Below, piece after piece: positions 10,704-20,470 of a stretch of 32,046 nucleotides of DNA. The stretch is from the NCBI RefSeq assembly GCF_001039355.2, contig NW_019775399.1:342469-374514 (forward strand), given 5' to 3'. Each line of letters starts with the position of its first letter. The stretch's first letter is position 1. This DNA is from Lingula anatina. Taxonomy: Eukaryota; Brachiopoda; Lingulata; Lingulida; Lingulidae. Position numbers and translations under genes: made by a program. The notes beneath the pieces were generated by a model. It did not search any database. It worked only from the letters and a program-made list of their open reading frames with translations, and was not told the origin of the DNA.

Positions 10704-11554
10704 GTGGCTTGCTGTACAAGCTAAACTTGTCTTATAACAAACTTATCTTAAAGCAACTAGGTATCATTGTCAAGACATGATTTCATGAAAATCATTTTAA
10801 AGATGTAAAAGATACCACAACATCATGTGTGAAGAAGTTTCTTCAAACAGGATTTCCTATATATGATAAATAGCAGGAGTAGTAATACAATTAAAAATTA
10901 AATAAGAATGGAATTATAATTGAATATCATAAAAGACCTTCACCTAGCCCAGATCTTAACGTTACAAAAAAACAAACCAATGAATCACAACTTTCATTTT
11001 TATCATAAATACAATCTGGGCACGGAAGGCTGCAAGCTATGCCGAAATCTTACCACAGAACTCTTACTCACAAGCTCAAATTATGCTGTTTGCATTTAAT
11101 CACGTGTATTGGCTAATAGGCATTTTTTACGTTGGAACATTTCGGAAGTTGTATGCTTTCAGGGAATAAGGGTCCTTTTCACTGACATTTTGATAAAACT
11201 TCCACATTCAACACGAAATGGGCTGTGTTCACATTGTGCTTACGGAGATCTTATACGCTTCGATCTGGGTATAGTAAAGACGACCTAATTGTTAAAATAC
11301 TAGAGGAGAGTTTTTAGGTCCTTCTAATCATATTACACTAAGAGGTTTTGGTTGAATATAAAGCTTGGAGGACATCGGCTCGACCTCAAGTCAAACTGAT
11401 CACGTCAACAATAGCGATCTGGTTTCGGTCTTCAGAAGCGTAGTGTGACCGCGACATTTTATTTCAGACACGATTCTTGAAGAATTTCTTTACCTCAGCA
11501 GGTGTTCTTTCTATCAGACATAATGGTTTTTCAACTACAACGTCTAATGTTCAT

Positions 11555-11963
11555 TTGCCTGGTAAAACACGCAGACTTAACATTCTGCAAGATGGATACA
11601 CGCGGTTCGCGCGTTAAACAAAATGTTGTGACGTTCCGTTGTATTGCAACTTGGAAGTGAGCTCAAAATAAATCCTACCAAGGCAGTGGCGGTTTGGTTA
11701 CACACTAACCCAGGGTATTCCACTCTAGTTCATTGAATTCAAGTAAAATGGACCATTGTGATCAATGCTGTCATTTTTCACGAAGAAAAAAAAACAAACA
11801 AAGTAATGTCAGGGCCAAAGGCTTCAGAGGCTAAAGTAATGACGGGGCAGTGTGGTAAAATTTTTTCGAAAAATAATATTTTTAATTGGGAGTCTCTTTA
11901 TTAAGTGTTGGCCTTTCTCCCTCTCATTGCCTGGTAAAACACGAAGACTAAACATTCTGCAAG
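11555..11963 (+). repeat. 37-bp direct repeat pair (11555-11591 and 11927-11963)
   Basis: The word beginning TTGCCTGGTAAAACACG and ending AACATTCTGCAAG occurs twice, 372 bp apart, with 35 of 37 bases identical. Both occurrences are also present in segment copy 2 (near 13652 and 14047). Origin unknown; probably a fragment of a dispersed repeat. Confidence 0.8.
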
Positions 11964-12257
11964 CCCCTTATATTTTTTTCAGTCAGCATCTCATCGAGCA
12001 CAGCAGAGGGCACAAATTATTGATAAGCTGCTTGCATGTGCCCGGTATTGTAGGCCTTTTATAGCTGGCCCTAGCAGTTCTCTCGTCCTATATATGAACC
12101 TGGATGTTGATCAATTTCCCTCGCTTTACCTGTGCATTTACTATAAAAAATGACTGAATAATGTTTGGGGTTGAATTATTGAAAAAATTGTAAGTAAGCT
12201 ATATTTTTAAATCAAATATTCTGAAACAAATTTCTACTGTGCTTGGATTGCCTGGTG

Positions 12258-12286
12258 CTCTCTCTCTCTCTCTCTCTCTTTCTCTC
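12258..12286. repeat. (CT)n microsatellite
   Basis: CT run interrupted once by TTT. The equivalent run in copy 2 (near 14379-14400) is shorter. Confidence 0.9.
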
Positions 12287-12323
12287 AAAACAACGTGTCT
12301 AATTGCGTTTTCCATTTTTTTTC

Positions 12324-12324
12324 N
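12324..12324. other. Single N: probable contig junction
   Basis: The N falls exactly between the end of segment A copy 1 and the first base of copy 2. This is where an unresolved join between overlapping contigs would sit. Confidence 0.7.
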
Positions 12325-14437
12325 TTAAAAGCATTGCGTTCCCTCTAATGGATTACCCAAAGTGCCTGTTCTACAGAAACTCATTAGAGTCACTTTGGAT
12401 ACATTTTATGACTGTATACATGTACGTCCATGGCACCTCAGTAGAATTATGTGGATACAACTGTACTACATGTAAATAAGAATAAAATGGAGCCTTGGCT
12501 GATATAAATTAGAATCCGTTTCAAGGTGGTCGTTATGAATTAATAGTAATTTACGTGCAATTATTTTCATGTGTAACCTACAAAATGAAATACTGCACTG
12601 AACGTGTGACCTGGCGAAACCCAGTTTAAACCTATAGAAACAATAGTGAGTTTAGACCCCGGTTAAAAAAAAAAAAAAACTTAAGTCAATTCCCCGGCTA
12701 AGTAAAGATGAGTGTTGTAACACTGTTCCTGATAGGGTAAGACGTATGCATGTGTCCATGAGAGTGCTGTAACACTGTTCCTGATAGGTTAAGATGTGTG
12801 GCTTGCTGTACAAGCTAAACTTGTCTTATAACAAACTTATCTTAAAGCAACTAGGTATCATTTTCAAGACATGATTTCATGAAAATCATTTTAAAGATGT
12901 AAAAGATACCACAACATCATGTGTGAAGAAGTTTCTTCAAACAGGATTTCCTATATATGATAAATAGCAGGAGTAGTAATACAATTAATAAATTAAATAA
13001 GAATGGAATTATAATTGAATCTCATAAAAGACCTTCACCTCGCCCAGATCTTAACGTTACAAAAAAAACAAACCAATGAATCACAACTTTCATTTTTATC
13101 ACAAATACAATCTGGGCACGGAAGGCTGCAAGCTATGCCGAAATCTTACCACAGAACTCTTACTCACAAGCTCAAATTATGCTGTTTGCATTTAGTCACG
13201 TGTATTGGCTAATAGGCATTTTTTACATTGGAACATTTCGGAAGTTGTATGCTTTCAGGGAATAAGGGTCCTTTTCACTGACATTTTGATAAAACTTCCA
13301 CATTCAACACGAAATGGGCTGTGTTCACATTGTGCTTACGGAGATCTTATACGCTTCGATCTGGGTATAGTAAAGACGAACTAATTGTAAAAATACTAGA
13401 GGAGAGTTTTTAGGTCCTTCTAATCATATTACACTAAGAGGTTTTGGTTGAATATAAAGCTTGGAGGACATCGGCTCGACCTCAAGTCAAACTGATCACG
13501 TCAACAATAGCGATCTGGTTTCGGTCTTCAGAAGCGTAGTGTGACCGCGACATTTTATTTCAGACACGATTCTTGAAGAATTTCTTTACCTCAGCAGGTG
13601 TTCTTTCTATCAGACATAATGGTTTTTCAACTACAACGTCTAATGTTCATTTGCCTGGTAAAACACGCAGACTTAACATTCTGCAAGATGGATACACGCA
13701 GGATATGTGTGATGAGCACTGCGGTTCGCGCGTTAAACAAAATGTTGTGACGTTCCGTTGTATTGCAACTTGGAAGTGAGCTCAAAATAAATCCTACCAA
13801 GGCAAAGGCGGTTTGGTTACACACTAACCCAGGGTATTCCACTCTAGTTCATTGAATTCAAGTACAATGGACCATTGTGATAAATGTTGTCATTTTTCTC
13901 AAAGAAAAAAAAAAACAAACAAAGTAATGTCAGGGCCAAAGACTTCAGAGGCTAAAGTAATGACGGGGCAGTGTGGTAAAATTTTTTCGAAAAATAATCT
14001 TTTTAATTGGGAGTCTCTTTATTAAGTGTTGGCCTTTCTCCCTCTCATTGCCTGGTAAAACACGAAGACTAAACATTCTGCAAGCCCCTTATATTTTTTT
14101 CAGTCAGCATCTCATCGAGCACAGCAGAGGGCACAAATTATTGATAAGCTGCTTGCATGTGCCCGGTATTGTAGGCCTTTTATAGCTGGCCCTAGCAGTT
14201 CTCTCGCCCTATATATGAACCTGGATGTTGATCAATTTCCCTCGCTTTACCTGTGCATTTACTATAAAAAATGACTGAATAATGTTTGGGGTTGAATTAT
14301 TGAAAAAATTGTAAGTAAGCTATATTTTTTAATCAAATATTCTGAAACAAATTTCTACTGTGCTTGGATTGCCTGGTGCTCTCTCTCTCTCTCTTTCTCT
14401 CAAAACAACGTGTCTAATTGCGTTTTCCATTTTTTTC
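12325..14437 (+). repeat. 2.1-kb tandem segment A, copy 2
   Basis: Near-identical to 10237-12323, and unlike that copy it continues past the shared end into unique sequence. It carries the 23 bp missing from copy 1. No gene recognised. Confidence 0.9.
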
Positions 14438-14663
14438 TTCTTCTCTGATTGATGTGAACATTGTAGTCTGACGTCACGATGTCATTAACTGATGAATCCG
14501 TAACATGTTTAGCCTCCGTAACATGTTTAACAATGAAATAACGGCGTATATATAATGGGCGTGATGAGAGAGAGAGAGAATGAGTAAATAGTTATATCCA
14601 CTTTAAACAATGAAATCACAAGGCTGTTCTATCTTGGAGATATAAATAATAGATAATATGATA
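14438..14663. other. Unique non-coding tail
   Basis: Contains a perfect CRE-like TGACGTCA near 14469, two copies of CCGTAACATGTTTA and a short GA run. No gene seen. Confidence 0.5.
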
Positions 14664-14664
14664 N
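14664..14664. other. Single N: probable contig junction
   Basis: Immediately precedes the first base of the 4.3-kb segment B copy 1, mirroring the N before segment B copy 2. Confidence 0.65.
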
Positions 14665-17227
14665 TGTATAGATCTTTTTTTTTTTCATAATCCCCGAATA
14701 AGGCCTAGGGGTCGAAAGCTTGGATTATATTTGACAACTATAAAGTAGATCTTCAGAGATGCATCAATAATAATACTTCTATGATAACAGGATTTTAATG
14801 TTATAAAACATTCTGTGTTTGCTGGGTTACCGCGTGACTCTGGCAAAGATACTCCTGTATCCGTTCATAACGTGATAAAGAACCAAAACAGAAAACACAA
14901 CACCTTGTTAAGAACCTGAAACGTATTTAATGGTTTTAATCCATTTCTAAATTTAAAAAAAAAAAAAAACATTTCTGAGAGCAATATAAAATGCCAGAAT
15001 TTGTTATGTTTCGTGTGTCCTTTAAGATGCTTTGCGTCATTCGTTCTTTCTTGCGGACACTGCTAACAATGTGTTTGGTTCTGTGTTGAATTTATATACA
15101 GAGTATATACAGAGCATAACTTACTACATGTATGTGTAAAGATTTAATTTTATGTGCACTAAGACAGCTACTCATGATCACCACTGGTACAACTGGTTTT
15201 TTAAATCATGACAAGACTCCATTCAAGACAAGGTCATTTTAATACTATAGTTACAACATGTATGATCGTTTTCTGTGTTTTAAGTACACTTAATTATGCG
15301 TTTATATTGTACAACAAAACATTTACCTACTATTTTTTGTCACTAAAACAAGCTCACAGCATTCAGATGGCTGAATATTTATTTATTCTATTTCTTTTTT
15401 ATTCTTTATCTTTTTTGCGTATATAACACAGGAAAAACAAACAAACAAACAAAATTAAAAACGCTTTCTCTTATATCTACCAGCACTTCTATATTGTTTC
15501 GTTAAAACTACTCACATACAGGTAGTTCATAACCTAAAAAAACGGAAAATTGCAAGTTCTATATTTATGGTTTTTGTTTCCTCATCTTCTTCCTCTGTGT
15601 ATTTTTTACGGTCTATGTGGAATTTAGGAAGTTACGTAATTATCATATTTCTCAACTCTCGAATTATCGTTGTCCAATTATCGACTGTTCCTAAATATGG
15701 GCACAGGGTTCTGCAATGTTTTCAGAACTCTATAATGCCACATTAACAGCATCGGTGATTTCCGCAGGGAAAGGGTGGTTTATTAAGCAGTGATTACATT
15801 TCGTGTTGGGGGCCCAGCAATTGGCAATTATTCTTTTGAAAATACAACAAAACACCTATTAGTCTACTCTTTGGTTGAAATGGCAGGCTGGTGAACGCTG
15901 AGAGAGAGAGAGAGAGAGAAAAGTACGTGTGCACAGCAAACGAACTGATGGCTTTAGACATTTTTCGCATCTATGAAACATGCGTAGGCCTACCTTTTGT
16001 ATTAACCTTTTTTGTATACTTTCATCGTGCTGACAACTTTCAGTGTTCACTACGGAAAAGATTTCGATTTGTCACGAACCTGTATTCTTTAGCTTTGGGT
16101 CAAACGGCCCTTACAATAAAACAACAACTTGTCATTGATTTTTACAATACTCTAATTAAAGATGTTCATGTACATGTTTAACAGTATGCTAAACTGAAGC
16201 TTAACTCAGCAACATACCCAATTTACACTGCAGTTCTATTCGTCTCATTTATCTTTGTTGTAAAACACAATGTAATACAATAAGACTTACATGTTACAAT
16301 ATTCGTCGTGACCCAAGATCCAAAGGTTCGTGGACGACATATCAAGCAAACTGAAGACTTCCGCTGCCGTCGTTTTTTTTGTTTACCTCTGGGTTATGAA
16401 ATTTGTTTAGTATCTGTATTGTAGAGGTCTTGATATTAATATCCGGCTCTGGTGCTTAAATGGATGTCATCTTTGTCATTTCAGATACAAAAGCTGACCG
16501 GCACATGTACAGTGCGCTAGGTAACGAAGACGATTAAATATGTTTTATGATCGGAACATTTTAGACGTGATGCACGTGGGAAATTAACAGGTGACTTTAC
16601 AGCTTTCAGCGGACTTTGGTTGAGTGTCCTTCTTTGCTCTTTGTGCCAGTTGAGCAAAATGACAGCATTGATGTGTTTTGGACAATATACAGAGTAAAAA
16701 GACGGTTGGCATTTAGCAGAAGGGTTTATAAACAAGGCTTACCGTTTAAATGACATAGAGTGTTTCATACTCTACAGATGGATATATTAAGGTCCGAACT
16801 TCAGCTACAGTATTTCAATACATTGTCAGGATATTATTGATTAATAGTCCGCTCCTGCATTGAAAATAAAAGGACTAATAGAGAGTATTCAGACATTAAG
16901 GAAGGCGGAGCAGGAAAGGCTGTTATACAACATACATATTAGTCACATGTTGGTGACTTACACAAAGCTGAAGAAAAGACACTATGACCATCGTACAGGA
17001 GGATTTTTCCTAAAATTCAAAAATTCAAAATTTAACTAACGCGCACCTCAGTGCCAGGTCTGAGGTAGAAAAGATCACGGACACATCACAGTATGTGAAA
17101 CATTGAGGAAGACCTATGGACGCTTTTTTGAGACAAACCTTCATTATCAGAGAGTCACAGAGGGAAGCTTACATTGAATGAGCTAGCGTTTAAAAAAGTC
17201 ACAAAAACGGTTCTATCATAGCACACA

Positions 17228-17827
17228 ATGGCAAGAGCAAACACCGGTGTCATGCCGGTTTTACTTTTCGGCATAATAATAATACTACACGTGGCAGAGG
17301 GGCGCATTTCAGTTCCGGACCTTCCCGACAGGCCTTACGTCAGGAATGGTGACGTCATACTTGGCGGGCTGTTCCCAATCACCAAATACAGCGCCACGAA
17401 GCCTTGCGGGGACTCCCTGTGGATCAAGGCGGCGCTGCAGCTACCGGAGGCCATGCGCTTTGCCATCGAGCTCATCAATAACAGTACCGAGCTCCTTCCG
17501 AATGTAACCCTCGGCTTCGCCATGCTGGACACGTGCATGAAAGAAAGCACCGCTTTGGCGCAGTCGATGAAGTTTGCGCCTTACAACGAGACCGGCTGTC
17601 ACACTTCCGGTGTCGGTGGCGGGAATGAGAGCTCTCTTCTAAGTGGAGATTACTTCCACGTGGCGGGAGTTGTGGGCGCAGGGTTTAGCGTGGCTAGCAT
17701 CGGTTCCGCAGGGTTCCTGACGCTGTTTCACATCCCTCAGGTCAGCTATGCGTCCACCAGTGACACCCTCAGTGATAAAGTGAAGTATCCGTACTTTCTG
17801 AGGGTTGTACCACCGGACAAACTACAG
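17228..17827 (+). CDS. Metabotropic glutamate receptor-like protein, first coding exon, copy 1
   Basis: 600 bases, 200 codons, ending PPDKLQ at a consensus donor (CAG|GTGAGT). The ATG at 17228 is chosen because an in-frame TAG lies three codons upstream (17219). Residues 1 to about 25 form a signal peptide (hydrophobic VLLFGIIIIL). The rest is the start of lobe 1 of the Venus flytrap domain, with GDVILGGLFPI, LPEAMRFAIELIN, the ligand-loop serine S154 (equivalent to mGluR1 S165), SYASTS (T177, equivalent to T188) and VVPPD (D197, equivalent to D208). L72 replaces mGluR1 R78 and A68 replaces Y74. It joins in phase 0 to the exon at 28483. Copy 2 differs at one residue (A2T). A possible upstream acceptor (TTTGTCATTTCAG, near 16472-16484) could start the exon carrying the 5' UTR. 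Confidence 0.9.
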
Positions 17828-17890
17828 GTGAGTCATACCTTGGTGCCCCAGTATAGAATTTATTATGTATTATATCAATTAACGTTATGA

Positions 17891-17990
17891 AATACATGTG
17901 TATTATTTATATGTACTGCTTTATATCATAAGAAACAATGAAAACATGTGTATTATTTATACGTACTGCTTTATATCATAAGAAACAATG
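17891..17990 (+). repeat. 50-bp tandem duplication in intron 1
   Basis: Two 50-bp units, with about two mismatches, containing CATGTGTATTATTTATA and ATCATAAGAAACAATGAA. Segment B copy 2 has a single unit (about 22439-22488), so this is a copy-specific duplication. Confidence 0.9.
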
Positions 17991-18941
17991 AATCGTTATA
18001 TATATATTTTATATAAAGGTCCAAATGCCATTGGAAGCTGCATAAAAGTAACGATGCATATCCATTTTTTTGTCGAAATGAAGTCTCTTATTGCTGGAAT
18101 GGGTCACTCGAAAACAAGACATATTTCCGAAGGTTTATGAAATCCGATAAAACCGATCCATATCTGGCACCCCTTAGGTGCACCTCATCTGCGAGTATAC
18201 TAAGGATGTTAATTCTTAATTCTCAAATTTTCTTCGAATGCAAAGTGTTAGAACCACGGTCTTTTCCTTTGTCCTACATGATATATACTTGGAAGAATCC
18301 GTCGCGATGCGGGATTCATTACACAGATAACAATGTGACAATAACTTTTAGCGGAGAGCATTTTATTGGACATTGATCATACTTGTATGCGTCAAGAACA
18401 AAACGGCCACAGTCCGAAATCTGCCGTAGTAAAGACAGTATAGAAGGTTAGCAGACTATATGATATGTTTCGCAAACATTCTGAACGGCCACCTATCTTG
18501 CGATTTTAAGTATTTATCTGCATGTGCCTAGACAGTGGCAAGAATGGTGCATTTTTGTATGCGTATTGCAGGCCACTCTCTTGGAAAACACTCTAAGAGC
18601 AATTTCACAAAAACAAAACAGAAAAAAAAAAAATTAACGAAGTCAGCGTTCTCGACTAATTAGTCCAAAACCTATTTCTGAAATTGACCCGAGATTACTT
18701 GTGGACAGAAACACCAGATGACACTTTACCACACTGCAATTTACGGATCTGAACTTCTATCTCTGCCCATATCAAATAAATGTACTTTAAGACCTTCTAC
18801 AGAATCCCTACACAGGAAGAGTGGTCATAAATAGCCTATTATGAAACTGTAAGCCTTAGAAGTCGTATTCATTCAGAAGCCTGTTTAACATTAGTGTAAG
18901 TTTATTTGGTAAAAAAGAAACCTTGAACAAGCAGAAGAAAG

Positions 18942-19198
18942 CAGGGGCGTAACCAGACCTTTAAAAATTGTACGCACAGATTTTTAAAATTCCCAGCAAA
19001 ATGTAAATCTAACGCAAGAGATGAAGGACAGCGTAATTACAGCATATGTACCACACATCGAAGCTTAATTTCCATTAATAATAAAATCATCATTTAGTCA
19101 GAAATATTCTCGCAATTAATATTCTTACTACCCAGAACCGTATACTTATTTAAAAGGAGGCTAGCTTCGCATATGTGGAACCCCTTCGAATAATCTCG
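18942..19198 (+). mobile_element. hAT-like transposon end, truncated at N
   Basis: Homology between the two B copies stops after GCAGAAGAAAG. Here the sequence continues as CAGGGGCGTAACCAG, which resembles the terminal inverted repeats of hAT-superfamily non-autonomous elements (CAGGGGCG...). The 257 bp up to the N have no match elsewhere in the window. The other end and any target-site duplication are missing, so the family call rests only on the terminus. Confidence 0.45.
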
Positions 19199-19199
19199 N
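19199..19199. other. Single N: probable contig junction
   Basis: Falls between the end of the element-bearing tail of segment B copy 1 and the first base of segment B copy 2. Confidence 0.7.
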
Positions 19200-20435
19200 C
19201 GTATAGATCTTTTTTTTTCATAATCCCCGAATAAGGCCTAGGGGTCGAAAGCTTGGATTATATTTGACAACTATAAAGTAGATCTTCAGAGATGCATCAA
19301 TAATAATACTTATATGATAACAGGATTTTAATGTTATAAAACATTCTGTGTTTGCTGGGTTACCGCGTGACTCTGGCAAAGATACTCCTGTATCCGTTCA
19401 TAACGTGATAAAGAAACAAAACAGAAAACACAACACCTTGTTAAGAACCTGAAACGTATTTAATGGTTTTTATCCATTTCTAAATTTAAAAAAAAAAAAA
19501 AAAACATTTCTGAGAGCAATATAAAATGCCAGAATTTGTTATGTTTCGTGTGTCCTTTAAGATGCTTTGCGTCATTCGTTCTTTCATGCGGACACGGCTA
19601 ACAATGTGTTTGGTTCTGTGTTGAATTTATATACAGAGTATATCCATAATCAAAACTTACTACATGTATGTACAAAGATTTAATTAAATTTACTTGTACT
19701 AAGACAGCTACTCATGATCACCACTGGTACAACTGATTATTTAAATCATGACAAGACTCCATTCAAGACAAGGTCACTTTAATACTATAGTGACAACATG
19801 TATGATCGTTTTCTGTGTTTTAGTACACTTAATTATGCGTTTATATTGTACAACAAAACATGTACCTACTATTTTTTGTCACTAAAACAAGCTCACAGCA
19901 TTCAGATGGCTGAATATTTATTTATTCTATTTCATTTTTATTCTTTATCTATTTTGCGTATAAAACACAGGAAAAACAAACAAACAAACAAAATTAAAAA
20001 CGTTTTCTCTTATATCTACCAACACTAATATATTGTTTCGTTAAAACTACTCACATACAGGTAGTTCATAACCTAAAAAAACGGAAAATTGCAAGTTCTA
20101 TAATTATGGTTTATGTTTCCTCATCTTCGTCCTCTGTGTATTTTTTACGGTCTATGTGGAATTTAGGAACTTACGTAATTATCATATTTCTCAACTCTCG
20201 AATTATCGTTGTCCAATTATCGACTGTTCCTAAAGATGGGCACAGGGTTCTGCAATGTTTTCAGAACTCTATAATGCCATATTAACAGCATCGGTGATTT
20301 CCGCAGGGAAAGGGTGGTTTATTAAGCAGTGATTACATTTCGTGCTGGGGGCCCAGTAATTGGCAATTATTCTTTTGAAAATACAACAAAACACCTATTA
20401 GTCTACTCTTTGGTTGAAATGGCAGGCTGGTGAAC

Positions 20436-20470
<35 letters not shown>

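Larger units (their letters stand above)
10237..12323 (+). repeat. 2.1-kb tandem segment A, copy 1
   Basis: From TTAAAAGCATTGCG onward this matches 12325-14437 almost base for base. It ends immediately before the N at 12324. Compared with copy 2 it lacks 23 bp after 11600 (the segment CAGGATATG...CACTG of copy 2), and it differs by scattered SNPs and homopolymer or microsatellite lengths. No gene is seen. The short frame at 11852-12064 begins with GTG, not ATG. The most likely explanation is an unmerged allelic contig overlap. Confidence 0.9.
14665..18941 (+). repeat. 4.3-kb tandem segment B, copy 1 (contains receptor exon 1)
   Basis: Matches 19200-23440 from GTATAGATC to GCAGAAGAAAG. Differences are SNPs, indels, a shorter (AG)n run (15900-15919 against 20439-20467), a 50-bp tandem duplication present only here (17891-17990) and a transposon-like end that follows immediately (18942). 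This pattern is what two alleles of one locus would show. Confidence 0.9.

Noticed and set aside
11852-12064. 70-residue frame encoded identically in both copies of segment A (also 13973-14185)
   Set aside because: It begins at GTG, has no known domain, and its conservation is explained by the copies being alleles or recent duplicates.
15891-16181. 96-residue frame, with a similar frame at 20474-20830
   Set aside because: Opens in an (AG)n microsatellite, uses a non-ATG start in at least one copy, differs in length between copies because of a stop-codon SNP, and matches no family.
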